The notes beneath the pieces were generated by a model. It was not told where the DNA came from. It made no database searches and saw only the letters and a list, made by a program, of their open reading frames with translations. The translations under genes and the position numbers were made by a program. A stretch of 64,000 nt of DNA from Forficula auricularia (taxonomy: Eukaryota; Arthropoda; Insecta; Dermaptera; Forficulidae): contig JALMQS010000070.1 of assembly GCA_024734495.1 (NCBI GenBank), forward strand, positions 16,244,306 through 16,308,305. Direction: 5' to 3'. Positions 10,576 through 20,862 of this stretch are shown here, piece after piece. Position 1 is the first letter of the stretch; each line of letters starts with the position of its first letter.

Positions 10576-11470
10576 TATGTCTCCTACAATTTGTTATATA
10601 TTTACTATTTCGAAGTCTATGGTGAAAAAAAAACGGACAGATGGATAAGGACTGATGAAAAAAACACAGATAGAGACGGATGGTTGAATGGATAAATATG
10701 ATTTCTGAGGCGCTAATGACCACAGGAGTCGATGCGCTCTTAAAAATAAATAAAAAAAACAAAACAAAAAAAACATGTGTAAATTAAAACATAATATATG
10801 TATACACTACAAATATTAAAACCAAATCCCACTTTTGTTTTTTTTTAAACTGCGTTGCGGAAAACATCTTATCTCTTTTAGAAATAACAGCTATGGCCCT
10901 TGAGGATATAAAAACAACGAGAGAACAAAAAGATGCTAGTTAATGTTAGCTACATAAAAAGGCTCTGTTTCAAAAAGGTTATAATGAATTCTTATTTATA
11001 CCATGTTTGCTATATCCAAATCCTTATCTTTCTTAACAGTAAACAAATTTATATTGAAATAATATTCAACACTTATTCCTTCGTCGCGTCGTTAAAACAT
11101 TTTTTTAAAATCACACAACACCCTACACTCACAATAAGCTCTTCCTTGTAAATAATTCATGCTCTGATCACAAGAAGCACGTGCATTAGATACTGTTTGT
11201 TTTGGCTCTTAGCTTGGTTGGTCTGTTTGTCTGTCTGTATGAGTATAATATTGTAATCGAATTTCGACCTACTTCTATCGAGTCTATTTTTCGTGAAATA
11301 TCGCACATTTGCTCCAATATGTTAACATTTAACTAATGAAGAAAAATATAATCTAAATTTAGCGAGGGGAGGGGTTTCGGGGTGGAGGCCGGAATTGGGG
11401 TGGGGTGAATTGGTGTGGGCCGGGGGGGGGCGTCTGGGATTAATATATAGCTTTTAACTGAATCAAAAAG
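10576..11470. other. unassigned stretch
   Basis: No gene. Simple AAAAC-type runs at 10740-10780 and a GTCTGTCTGT run at 11225. A G-rich patch at 11365-11432 (GGTGGGGTGAATTGG, then a G8 run) could form G-quadruplexes but has no other support. Short open frames here look random. Confidence 0.4.
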
Positions 11471-11472
11471 TT

Positions 11473-11690
11473 ACCGAGAATCACAAAGAGAAACAAAGAG
11501 ATTGTCCTCTGTTTGATTCAAATAAACATACACACATATATATCGAAATTATATATATATAATTTATTTATTTTATATATACAGATATATAATTTCGATA
11601 TATATGTGTGTATGTTTATTTGCATCAAGAAGAGGACAACCTCTTTGTTTCTCTTTGTGAATCAACAACTCTGCTATTCTCGGCAAAACA
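11473..11690. mobile_element. foldback element sharing ends with the hammerhead family
   Basis: Arms of about 80-100 bp (11473-11552 and 11585-11683) share CAAAGAGAAACAAAGAG, AATAAACATACACACATATA and TATCGAAATTATATA in opposite orientation. The right end CTCTGCTATTCTCGGCAAAA equals the terminus of the GTCTCG hammerhead elements. The position of the ribozyme is occupied by AGAGGACAACCTCT, a stem-II-like hairpin without the CUGANGA and GAAA core. Half copies lie at 22465-22560 and 48650-48700. Confidence 0.7.
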
Positions 11691-11872
11691 AAAACTTTTC
11701 AATTATCGAGAATCGCTCTGTGGCCAGGTACTAAAATTTATATTAGAAGTTTTTCTTCAGAGGAGGACTGGAATATTTATAATTGAAGGTTTAATGGAAG
11801 ACAGTTCATGAATAATTAAAAAGAATGCCTACTTCCAATAAATGAATATTTATTGAAGGTTTTTCAGTTTAC

Positions 11873-11915
11873 AACTTTTGAACGTTTCGGAGGAAATTCC
11901 CTCCGCTTCCGGGCT
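11873..11915 (-). ncRNA. decayed hammerhead motif
   Basis: On the minus strand stem II is perfect (GGAGG/CCTCC), followed by GAAA and ACGTT, but the CUGANGA strand reads CCGGAAGC. Predicted inactive. Confidence 0.55.
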
Positions 11916-12747
11916 CAGAGGGTCAATGAAGGAAGCATAATATAATATTTGGGCGCCCGAAATCACTAATGTCAAAATCCTGAAATGTGAAATTCAGGCT
12001 TAATTTTAATATTTTATTAACCTTTTTGATATTTACAAAAATATATTAGTATAATATCTATAGGCATTTGACTGTTTTAAGGTAGTTCTTTTACAAATGC
12101 AAAAATTCAAGAAGTCTTTGAAACTTGGAATACAAGTCATTAACACATACTGTTAAAATTTGAAGACGATTTACAACACCAAACGTGAAATAATTTCAAT
12201 TAAAAATGACATTTTAAACATAGAGTAGATAGGGAAAGGGTGGGGATATGATGATTATTTTATTTTTTTTCATTGAAGGACTTTCAACATCTTGATGAAA
12301 AACTAATATTTATTAGAGTAATATATTCGGAGTAACTTAAAAACAAATTGAAATTATTTACCTCTTCGTTTTGATAAAAAATAAAAAAACCAACATATTT
12401 GGGCGATTATTTTTAGTGGAGGGGATATAAGCACAATTGCTTGGAGACGATCCGGCAAGTATGTGTGTATCCATATAGAGATTTCGTAGCGTGAGTGGAC
12501 AGTCACGTTAAAAAACATAACCTAAAATTTTAGATCCGTTCATATTTATAGAGTGGTTACGAGGCTAAAACTTTTTGTGTGGATTGTTGCGAAAGAACCT
12601 CCTTAACATAATTAAGACAAAAAGTACATATCCAATATCAATATAATAAATAAATAAAATGAATTTTATCAATATTTTTAATACATATTTAAAAAAATAT
12701 TTTCTCAACACCAACGAGCACTGAAAAAGGAGACATGAAGGATAAAT

Positions 12748-12790
12748 ATTAGGAAGAAGGAGGGAAGATCCTCCGAAACGTTCAAAAGAT
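12748..12790 (+). ncRNA. decayed hammerhead motif
   Basis: AGGAAGA takes the place of CTGAAGA. Stem II GGAGG/CCTCC is perfect, then GAAA and ACGTTC. This is the plus-strand partner of 11873-11915 in the same foldback. Predicted inactive. Confidence 0.55.
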
Positions 12791-12868
12791 GTAAACAGAA
12801 AAACCTCTAATAAATACTATTTTATTGGAAATGTTCTTTTTATTTATTCCTGGACTACCTTCCATTAA

Positions 12869-13420
12869 ACTCTTAGGCATATAAATATATTAATAAAACT
12901 TGCAATGGTCGCAAGCCGTTTGACCCAAATGTTGAAATAATTAATTTTAAATTTTAAACAAATATGTAATAAGTGATTATTAAATGAAAAATAAAAAAAA
13001 GGAATGAAAATAGATATGTGGTAATCATTTATATTAGAGTAATACAAAGAATTTATTTGACAAAAACAGAAGTATAATTTAGCTAGTTACTAAAAACAAA
13101 AAACAAAAAAATAGAATAATTTTATTTTCAAATTGATTGATTCTGGTGAGAAGAGATATAATATAATCATAGGCATCGATACAAAATACATCAATAGAGC
13201 ACAGGAGAAAAAGAGTCCAATCAGGACTCTGACGTCACGCGTATTGATTCTATTTCAAAAAATAAATTATTTTATTATTTTTAGGGCATATTTTTAGTAA
13301 TTTCTTTCACTGACAATCAATATCAATGTTGTAATATTATAAGCCGAACGAAATGGGCTTTCTAAGCTTCCCTTCTAATGTGTGATATTACTAGAATAGA
13401 CCCACAACACACCTTGTTTT
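12869..13420. other. unassigned stretch with a hairpin and CRE-like palindrome
   Basis: GAGTCC-AATCA-GGACTC (13213-13229) is a perfect 6-bp hairpin, followed at once by TGACGTCA (13230-13237), the palindromic CREB/ATF site. Otherwise AT-rich with no repeat match in the window. Confidence 0.4.
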
Positions 13421-14040
13421 TAAGGTTCCGTTTAAAAAGTAAAACGTAACCCTTTTAGTATCGCTACATTGTCTATCTGCCTGTCTGTTTGTCAGAGCAA
13501 TGTAGCACGTAAATGTAGCATGTAAATAGTATAAAAACTTGAAATTTCAGTTATAATTATTCATTTTCCAGTAAATCAAACTCGTATTAATATTTGAATA
13601 GAATAATTATTTTGGGTAGGGTCGAATTTTATGTGGGGTCAAAAATAAAAGAAATATTTTTTATCATAAAGTCTGAGGTATCTCTTTAAGAATTTCTCAA
13701 ATTTGAATTATTTTTATTTATTTTTTTAATGTATTTTGATTTAAAATGACGGTGTAAAAGAGCTTCAAAGTGGCTGATTTTAGGTGGTTTGTCTACCCGT
13801 CGAGTTTAGAAATAGTTTAACATAAATTTATGAATAAATTCTACAGATTCACTTATTCCCTCCTTATCAGTGACAAGTAAGAAAAAAATTGATATCTCGA
13901 GTATTTTGGAAGATATAATTATTTTTCTAATGCCAGTCGGACTTTGGCTTTGGAATTCACGGAGCTACTGGTCATTCAATATAATATATTAGTCAGAAAA
14001 CCCACGGTGCCCGAGTCGACTCACACTTGTCTGGCTTTTA
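13421..14040 (+). mobile_element. GGTTCCGT ... CCCACGGTGCCCGAGT dispersed repeat
   Basis: The head TAAGGTTCCGTTTAAAAAG with CTGCCTGTCTGTTTGTC, and the tail AACCCACGGTGCCCGAGTC then ACTTGTCTGGCTTTTA, are worn versions of the ends of a repeat very common in lepidopteran genomes. The 0.5-kb interior is degenerate and non-coding. Confidence 0.65.
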
Positions 14041-14112
14041 TAAGATTTTTTTTTTAATTAATAAGTTGTTGTAGGGAAATAAGGACAATAGCTTTTGCAA
14101 ATAATTTTTATT

Positions 14113-14160
14113 CTTTGCCAACATTTCGTCAACTTTGCTGATTCTCAGGGCTCAAACAAA
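14113..14160 (-). ncRNA. hammerhead motif, core mutated
   Basis: The minus strand reads CTGAGAA (14148 to 14142), so the G8 position is A. Then AGCAAAGTTGAC and GAAA (14127 to 14124), followed by ATGTT. Predicted inactive. Confidence 0.6.
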
Positions 14161-14354
14161 TCAACTTCTTTCCATATTTGTCATTTTATCAATATTCACT
14201 CTCACACACAAGGCCAGTCATCGAACAGATTGAAAATATTTTCTTTGAAAGATATTTTAAGATTTAATAGGAAAATATTTTCAATCTGTTCGATGACTAG
14301 CCTTATGTGAAAGAATGAATATTGATAAAATGACAAATATGCAAAGAAGTTAAT

Positions 14355-14408
14355 TTGTTTGATCCCTGAGGAAGTCAACAAAGTTGACGAAACGTGGGCA
14401 AAAAATAA
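14355..14408 (+). ncRNA. hammerhead motif, cleavage base altered
   Basis: CTGAGGA (14366-14372), extra A, perfect stem II GTCAAC/GTTGAC with an AAA loop, GAAA (14389-14392) and ACGT. The base after GU is G14396; a G there is not tolerated by hammerheads, so cleavage is predicted to be lost. Confidence 0.7.
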
Positions 14409-14460
14409 AAATTAATTGCATAAGCTATTGTCCTTATTTCCTTACAACTACTTATTAATT

Positions 14461-15382
14461 TAATCGATGGACATAAATAATCAAATCAATTTTTTTTTAA
14501 GTTTATCTGATATATTTTTATTTGAATTTTTTAGCATCGATTATTTTGGCCGAGAATTATCGGAAGGGTGGAATTAATTCATTTAAGAAATTGATTTTAC
14601 ATTGATAGAGTTTTTTTCTCCTTTCCACTTTCTCTTTGACAATTTTTTGGACATTTTAGAATTAATTTCCATCCTTCCTTGCTAAAAAATCCTCGAAATT
14701 GAGAAAGAAATTAATAAATTACTAGAGCATGTGGTTATCAAAAAGACAGCCAACGCCATATTGATCAAAATAATGCAAAAGCAATGTCTGCGGAGGGTTT
14801 TCCGCCCTCAGTAAAGAATGGAAGATTGCAAATTGAGTGATCGATTCGAGATGAGGGTCATCGAAGGGAATGAATATGGAAATGAGAGCAAGTCGATCAT
14901 CCCAATCACAAGCAAATCGACCTCAACTCCAAGCAAAAGGATCGGCCTTTTTTCAGAGAGATACAATTAATCGGTTTTGAATTCGCAAGTGGACGCTGTG
15001 TATTTCGTTACGGAATGTTTTTTATGCGATTCTTTCTATTTATCATTTTATTGTTGAAAAAGGATAGAACTAAATGATTATTTGCTTCCTGAAAATAAGA
15101 AGAGCTTAACTCTCTTTAAGAGAACTCGCAATCCAGTTTATTTAATGTTTAAATTTGTTTAATAGCCTTCTAAATCTAAATCAATCAGAGTCGCTTAAAG
15201 GATTATCAATCCTTCTTCTATCTTCCTTTTACTTTAAAGTATTAATAATATAGAAACAACAAATCAAATAAACGACAATCTTTAAAATTGATTTTCCTTA
15301 ACTAAAAAAGGGCGGCGGGAAATATATAATACCACGCCCGTTCGACAGAACGTGTTCGAAATTTCCGTGAGCGACAATAGGT
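14461..15382. other. non-repetitive stretch, no gene recognised
   Basis: About 14810-14970 has more balanced composition than its surroundings and no match elsewhere in the window (for example GAGATGAGGGTCATCGAAGG). It could be host sequence. No convincing open frame. 15310-15360 is also GC-richer. Confidence 0.4.
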
Positions 15383-15500
15383 ACAGTCGACTCTTGATAA
15401 TTCGAACTCTTCAGCTGTTAACTATAAAGTAAAAATCACATTAATAAAATAGAACTGAGACAGCAAATCGGGAAAACTCGAATGCTTATAAGGTAAACTC
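15383..15500 (+). mobile_element. pogo-like element, left end only
   Basis: TACAGTCGACTCTTGATAAT then TCGAACTCTTCAGCTGTTAAC matches the terminus of the complete element at 16308-16750. No right end is seen nearby. Confidence 0.6.
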
Positions 15501-15937
15501 TACTTTTCTATTCTTTACCTATTTGTAGCTTATGTAAAAATCAAGGGGTGAACCGGGATCGGAATTAGGTGTACACCATCTTTGTAATTATGTGGAATTA
15601 TTTTGGAATTCATTAGATAATGCACCTTTATTTATTGTCTACTTGGAAATGAAAATGGAAGTGGAAGTAGGTGTACACGATATTAGGTCGCGGTTCACAC
15701 TTCGTTAAAAATTATCCTTTCTTTGATGGCTTCCATGCCATAATCTCTGGAGTATTCCGTCGACTGGACTCGCCTAGTTCTTACGCAGCTTTCATTCTTC
15801 TACGCGCAATGTGTTGCCTAAATACAGGCGCCCTAACGCCATAAATCAAGTTCAAATTCAGACTACATTTTGAGGATTTTAATTATTTATTTATATTTTT
15901 ATTTCAATATTTCTCTTATACGTGCAAAAAAATTGAA
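15501..15937. other. unassigned stretch
   Basis: Two copies of TTAGGTGTACAC (about 15565 and 15668) lie inside worn inverted ends GTGAACCG (15549) and CGGTTCAC (15690), so this may be a small TIR element. A GC-richer patch follows at 15740-15850. Confidence 0.35.
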
Positions 15938-16290
15938 TCAGTTAACACAGATATACGAAGAAAATAAATGATCTTTTTTTGCAATGATATTCATAATAAA
16001 AAGAAGTTGCATCAAAAAAGCACAGCCTCTGACGTAGTCCATGGTGGACTGTATTTTGAAAAAAGAAGAAGTTTCAGGGATTGGGTCCGAGTTGAAGGTA
16101 TATGTGAATGCAGGTCTTGAAAGATTTTGAAGGTTATATGTAGCTGGAAAGACGGACGGGGGAAGCGAGTCTCTAGAAGTCATAGGGATATACGAATTGG
16201 TGAATGCGTTTTTTCGGTTACTATTCAATTTAATCTCGAAGAGGTGTTGTATCTTAGGAAATCTTGTATTTTGTACAAATTAAGCTTTTG
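15938..16290 (-). pseudogene. jockey-like non-LTR retrotransposon C-terminal fragment
   Basis: The minus strand encodes a worn form of the region after the reverse transcriptase, including TSRDSLPPSVFPATYNLQ (typical 'SLPxxVF ... LQ' block) and IQSTMDYVRGC. It is homologous to 46045-46300 and 54130-54460, where the DNA shares GTCATAGGGATAAA. The upstream end is cut by the pogo-like insertion at 16308. Confidence 0.7.
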
Positions 16291-16307
16291 GAGAAATTAT
16301 TGATTTT

Positions 16308-16750
16308 TACAGCAGACTTTCGATAATTCGAACTCTTCATCCGTTAACTTCGGTAAATCGAAAAAATGCTGTGTATTTTGATACGCTCGATAACTCAAAA
16401 TTCTTTTAATAGTATGAGGGGAGAGAACATTTTATAATTCGAACTAGACCACTTCCCTCTTTATAATTCGATTTTTTTTAACTAGGTATGTTATTATCTA
16501 ATGCAATGTTAATACATATGAAAATGTTTTGTTCATTTTTGTTGTTTTCATTATTTTTACTTTTTTGCTTGAGGCTATATATAAAATTATTTAAGTTCAT
16601 ACATATTTTCAAAAATATAATAAAACTCTTAATAATTCGAATTTTTTTTCTTTCCTCTTGATAATTCAAACTTCTTGATAATTCGAAGTCTCTTTAATTC
16701 GAATTTTTCTTGTACTCCCGTGGATTTCGAATTATCAAGAGTCGACTGTA
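16308..16750. mobile_element. pogo/Tigger-like TIR element (non-autonomous)
   Basis: Left TACAGCAGACTTTCGATAAT and right CGAATTATCAAGAGTCGACT, then GTA, are inverted ends of the TACAGTCGACTCTTGATAAT type, starting and ending with TA. That fits a TA-duplicating Tc1/mariner/pogo element. The interior repeats ATAATTCGAA several times in both orientations. No transposase remains. It interrupts the retrotransposon fragment to its left. Confidence 0.75.
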
Positions 16751-17168
16751 TTAAGAAATAGTGCATCAGCTGTTCCAGATACTAATTCTCATAAGTGTTA
16801 TTTCGTAATTATTGAATTCTAGTTATAAGTAAACTTTAAAAACTACGTAAGTAACTATGTGCACTAGGGTAGAAAAATGTCATTTTTTTTCCTTTGTATT
16901 TGTAATAGTGGCCAAAATTTTAGGTTCATAAAGAAAGGACAAAATTTTGTTTGTCATATTTCAGTAACTTAAGGAACCGCAGAGAGGTTTAATATTGTTA
17001 AAAATTTGAAAATTTTGAAAAAATTATTTTTAATTATTTATTCTGTATGTATTTGTACAAAATATAGTTGTAAGAGAAAAAAACCATATGTAAATTAGTT
17101 ATATTACAAAATTCTTATCGCATCCACGTGGAAATTTCGCTTTCCATTCATACATTAATTCCTGTGAA
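16751..17168. other. AT-rich stretch without a gene
   Basis: No identified feature. Confidence 0.5.
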
Positions 17169-17225
17169 TTGTAATAGACTGATGAAGAGGGCAAAGCCCT
17201 TGAAACCATAGTCTCGTTATAAATA
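17169..17225 (+). ncRNA. hammerhead ribozyme motif, core intact
   Basis: CTGATGA (17179-17185), extra A, stem II GAGGG/CCCTT closed by a G-U pair with a CAAAG loop, GAAA (17102-17105 plus 100, that is 17202-17205), then ACCATAGTC. Cleavage is predicted after C17213, triplet GUC. Stem III (ACC/AGU) is weakened by one base change. Stem I pairs TGTAAT(A)GA with TCGTTATA, with one bulged A. Confidence 0.7.
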
Positions 17226-17320
17226 AAATTTATAATTCCAGCAGAAGACACATTCTTTTATTGTCTCCTTCAATATATAAAAATTATTCTACCCTCGGCA
17301 CAAAAACTTTCAATTTAATT
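17169..17320 (+). mobile_element. hammerhead element, right half (GTCTCG family)
   Basis: Runs from TTGTAATAGACTGATGA through the ribozyme, ATTCCAGCAGAAGACACA, TTTTATTGTCTCCTTC and CCCTCGGCACAAAAAC. The mirror-image left half seen at 44 kb is absent. Confidence 0.75.
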
Positions 17321-17407
17321 TATTTTGTGGTATTACAATAAAAATGTATTGTTTTTAAATAAAAAAAGGACCTAACCAAATGTGTTAATTTAAGAAACTT
17401 TATCATC

Positions 17408-17600
17408 TTGCGGCACCTCAAGATATGCTGCAATAATTTATTATCGTCTTTTCTACTACTAAGGCAACTTTTCTACGCTATTACAAAAAAATCAAAATTT
17501 GTATTTTTCTTTCCACCCGAATACACACACACAAATTCAAAAACAACAACACACACACAGATTCAAACGTACACGTGCGTCATATATAACGTTATGTCTT
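17408..17600. other. AC-rich simple sequence
   Basis: ACACACAC and CAACAACACACACAC runs at about 17522-17560 in otherwise unassigned sequence. Confidence 0.5.
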
Positions 17601-17715
17601 CTTCTTCAAGTGCCATACTCGATTCCGAGCGTCGGCGATTAATATGGATCTCCATTGTAATTTTCCTGAGGAAATTTTCGCAGGGCTGGCTTCCCATTAC
17701 CTTCCCCTGAAGTTA
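17600..17715 (-). mobile_element. non-LTR 3' end joined to a SINE-like fragment
   Basis: CTTCTTCTTCAAGTGCCAT to GTCGGCGAT is the minus-strand 3' terminus of the family at 20005-20280. About 17655-17715 (GGCTTCCCATTACCTTCCC) matches the body of the SINE at 39155-39373. Confidence 0.55.
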
Positions 17716-17767
17716 TAGGCGGTCAATTATTTACTAGCTTGATTAGAATGCATGATATTTAATTTTA

Positions 17768-17998
17768 AATATATCAAATTGAAAGATTATTTTTGACAAG
17801 AGTAGCAGAATTTTTATAAATTGAAAGAGACAATAAAAGAGTGTGTCTTCTGTTGGAATTATACATTTTTCTGAATCAATTGTAATAGACTAATGAAGAG
17901 GGCAAAGCTCTCGAAACTAGTCTTGTTATAAATAAATTAAAAATTTATAATTCCAGCAGAAGACACACTCTTTTATTGTCTCCTTCAATTTAAATATA
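17768..17998 (+). mobile_element. hammerhead foldback element (GTCTCG family)
   Basis: The left arm GACAATAAAAGAGTGTGTC, TTCTG, TTGGAATTATA is inverted to the right arm TATAATTCCAGCAGAAGAC, ACACTCTTTTATTGTC. The outer left end is a worn GACAAGAGTAGCAGAATT. Confidence 0.8.
17880..17935 (+). ncRNA. hammerhead motif, core mutated
   Basis: CTAATGA (17890-17896) has A in place of the essential G5. Stem II GAGGG/CTCTC and GAAA are intact. Stem III has lost two bases (ACTAGTC). Predicted inactive. Confidence 0.6.
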
Positions 17999-18099
17999 TC
18001 ACTTGAAATAGATTATTATCGCCATAGAAGTTTTCACTTCGGTCATGTGGTTTTAACCAAGAACACATAAATATTTTCCTAATAATTTTCTATAGATTT

Positions 18100-18424
18100 T
18101 TCTAACAATGATTATTTTGGAAAACTTGATTTTATTTAAACTCATCTCTTTCCGAGAGAGAACTAATAATGTTGATATGAAGAATATCAGAAGGGCCATC
18201 AGCCATACCATATTGTTGAACATGATCCTTGGAAGAAGTGGCCCAGTGGCCCTGGGTGAGCTATTCGTTTGGGTTTTTATTTTATTACCCAGCCGGTCCA
18301 TTTCCATGGAGGGCTGGAATCGTTCGAGTTGCAGGTTATGCAATATCCTGCGGATAAAAACAAAGTGCTCTGGCCGGGCGCCGTTTATGATAATTCGCAG
18401 CCCCAGCTTTGAATTGATTTAAAT
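18100..18424 (-). CDS. possible exon of an unidentified membrane protein
   Basis: The minus strand is open from near 18420 down to 18053, through a stretch clearly less AT-rich than its surroundings. The likely portion runs from just after a possible AG acceptor (TCAATTCAAAG) and encodes residues such as LGLRIIINGARPEHFVFIRR, then FQPSMEMDRLGNKIK. A hydrophobic segment NNMVWLMALLIFFISTLLVL, probably membrane-spanning, comes next. A GT lies shortly after (ATGAGTTTAA). I recognise no family. The opposite strand is also open for 104 codons, so strand and reality are uncertain. It matches no repeat elsewhere in the window. Confidence 0.25.
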
Positions 18425-18622
18425 ATAAAATGCTATAATGCAATTGTATTATTAAATTATCATGAACTTTTATTCAAATTCGATTTCAACAAGTAGGTAT
18501 TCAGATATTGTTTCAAGCAAATGACGCGATTGAAGAAATAAATTGAAGAAATGCAATAACAACTATAGCTATAGATATTCTTGAAATAAATATCGAGAGC
18601 TTCTTATATTAACCAATTAGAT

Positions 18623-18800
18623 TAGAGGTCCCCAACCGGTCCTTGAACCTTTTCCATCCGGCCCGCGCCTTCTACAGAATTAATTCACTATATACAATAT
18701 TAATGCTATATAATAGCATATTATTAATCTAATTTCCGTAAAATATTTGATATTCACTGTTCACATGTGGCCCTATCTCTAAAACATTCGGGGACCCCTG
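18623..18800. mobile_element. hAT MITE with perfect 8-bp target duplication
   Basis: Ends are TAGAGGTCCCCAACC (left) and GGGGACCCCTG (right, reverse complement CAGGGGTCCCC). The element is flanked on both sides by AATTAGAT (18615-18622 and 18801-18808), an exact 8-bp hAT duplication. Length 178 bp, no coding. Confidence 0.88.
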
Positions 18801-19097
18801 AATTAGATTATGAATTTTACATAATCTAAACAAATTATTTTATAACGAAAACAAGTCGATTAATTGGGAGTTCGCTTATCAACAGCCATGGTATATTCAA
18901 AGCAAACGATGGCCGCAGTGGAAATACATTTGGCAAGGTTTGCTCCGAGGACTGATAATTTCTAATGTAATATACGCACAGCAGCTTCTGGACTATATAA
19001 AGTTCGAGTAGAACGCTCATACCGAAATTACAGTCGTTTTTCATCTCGTTGCTGTTTATTATGTTGATTGTTGTGTCTTTGTAGGTTCATAGAGATG

Positions 19098-19959
19098 ATT
19101 ATTTTTAACCGACTTCAAAAAAGGAGGAGGTTATCAATTCGACTGATTTTTTTTTTGTATCTATGTTATTCAATTTCTTTGCCGATTGTTAACCGATTTT
19201 GATGATTTTTTGCATTGGGTTCAGTCTAGATCCCGACTGGTCCCGTTTTTTCCATTGTTATTGAACCTTTTTTGTTATGTTGTTCAGGCATAACTTCTTT
19301 GTTTATGAGCCGATTTTAATGATTCTTTCTAGATTTGGATCAGTATAACTCCAAGATAGTCAAGATATCTATTTATCTATTTATTTATTTATTTTATATA
19401 TGTTCACCGATAACTTTTTGCCACGTAGACCGATTTCTATGATTCTTTTTTTATTGGAAAGGGGGTACCTTAGGGGTGGTCTCATATTAATTTGGTTTGA
19501 TGATATGATCAATGAAGAAATAATGTAAATCTACAATTCTTATGAGCAAATAATCGAAATAAATAAAATCTTTTATAAAAAAAATCTTTTTTCTTTATGA
19601 ATTGAATTTTATTATCATTTTCTGATTCATTCGCCTGACGATTTCTCTTACGAGATGTATACAAAATATTATATTAAGTCACTATTAATAACATCACTAA
19701 AAAGAAAAAAAAGAAAAATAATTTGAAAAAAATTAAATGCAACAAATAAAATAATGAGAACTCAAAAATCAAATAAAATGCACTAAAAGGTATAAAATAA
19801 TTATCTAATTTAGTTACAACTAAACGACGAAATATTAACATGAAATCACTTTTTAAAGTGGGTGCCAAACAAACTATATAACCGAGCGTACCCGCCAAAA
19901 GTACTAAGTAAGATCCATCGAGTGCGATTCATAAAATGTATATGTTTGGCACCGATTTA
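19098..19959 (+). mobile_element. ACCGACTTC composite element, right arm truncated
   Basis: Starts ATTATTTTTAACCGACTTC and continues through AAAGGAGGAGGTTATCAATT and CCGATTTTGATGATTTTTT to GATGATATGATCAATGAAG. Compared with the 58-kb copy it has about 170 extra bases (19505-19675) shared with the 31-kb copy. It then enters the foldback (GTCACTATTAATAACATCAC) and stops in its second arm at about 19959. Confidence 0.75.
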
Positions 19960-20004
19960 TTATAGCAATTAAAATAATTTTCAAGAAGTGCTCACGCGTA
20001 TGAA

Positions 20005-20280
20005 TATTTACCGAAATCTGATAACGTCTATTAAAAAGAGGAAAACAGCGTATCTTGGACACATTCTGAGACACTGCAGATACTCCTCAAGCTGATCCTT
20101 GAAGGCAAAATCGAAGGCCAGCAGAAAGTCTTCCTGGCTGAAGAATATACGGATTGGACTAGGCTAGATTCTCATTCGCCTCTAAGAGCTGCTGTTGATA
20201 GAGAAGAATTCGCTGTCAGGGTTGCCAACCTTCATTAGATGGAGAAGGCACCGAAAGAAGAAGAAGAAAATAATTTTCAT
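20005..20280 (+). pseudogene. non-LTR retrotransposon 3' fragment
   Basis: In two frames the plus strand reads KKRKTAYLGHILRHCRY, then LILEGKIEGQQ, EEYTDWTRLD and LRAAVDREEFAVRVANLH followed by a stop. That is the conserved C-terminal region of an insect non-LTR family. The 3' end GAAGAAGAAGAAA is the usual short tandem tail. One frameshift lies near 20090. Minus-strand 3' scraps of the family lie at 17600-17655. Confidence 0.8.
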
Positions 20281-20862
20281 TGAATATAGTTAAACTAAGT
20301 CAGTATTTTCATATATTTACACTGATTTTTTCGTTCAACTGCTGTAAAATTCTAGAGGTTCATACTGAAAGAGGATTTGTAGGTTCACAGAGTGCAATAG
20401 AGGCGTCAAAAACATTATTTTTAATTTAAATTTAGGGAACGAAGAAAAGAAGATTTTTTAAATTTTTTTTAGAAATTTAAATTTGTTATTAATTGTCTTT
20501 ACAAGGCCTCCTTGTGGTCGCGCCCCGGGTGTAGAGAAAATTATTTTCGATCTTTGGGGTCTGCGATCGATTGGGAGGCGCTGGAATATTTAATTGTTTA
20601 ATTATTTTTAATTTTTCGAAGAACAAATCTCCCTACTCGAAAGGTTGTGTGAACCAAAATTTTATCAGCGGGGGCTTTTACATAGCTTCTCTATAAATAA
20701 AATTAGAATTATATTTAAAAAGTAGTAATGATTTCAAAAGTTATGTTATTGATTGTAAAGATTCTATTATCGATCGAAAACCCATATAACAAACGCCCTT
20801 AGTAAGTATCTAACCAACGGAAGAATACCAACTATATAAAATTAAAAAATAAAAATAAAATA
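20281..20862. other. unassigned stretch
   Basis: GC-richer patch at 20505-20590 (TCCTTGTGGTCGCGCCCCGG) without identification. Block 20779-20835 (ACCAACGGAAGAATACCAAC) is a direct repeat of 22157-22209 on the far side of the next repeat. Confidence 0.4.

Larger units (their letters stand above)
11791..12868. mobile_element. large hammerhead foldback, decayed
   Basis: The outer arms TAATGGAAGACAGTTCATGAA (left, 11791) and TCCTGGACTACCTTCCATTA (right, to 12868) are inverted, as are the blocks TTTTGAACGTTTCGGAGGA and TCCTCCGAAACGTTCAAAAG. The 0.85-kb interior has no recognised coding sequence. GAAATGTGAAATTCAGGCTTAA (about 11980-12000) recurs near 33300. The ends match the GGACTGCCTTCCATTA terminus of other hammerhead elements. 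Confidence 0.7.
14056..14460. mobile_element. hammerhead foldback element (GTCAAC family)
   Basis: Arms of about 190 bp: AATTAATAAGTTGTTGTAGG at the left and its worn complement at the right end, with AATATTGATAAAATGAC and CAATCTGTTCGATGACT near the centre. Each arm carries one hammerhead. The loop is about 14250-14275. No open frame of significance. Confidence 0.85.

Noticed and set aside
10538..10776. Overlapping hydrophobic frames of 60-74 codons
   Set aside because: Translations of AAAAC-rich simple sequence on the opposite strand.
17408..17710. 100-codon frame as a gene
   Set aside because: Spans an AC simple repeat and the end of a non-LTR element; incidental.
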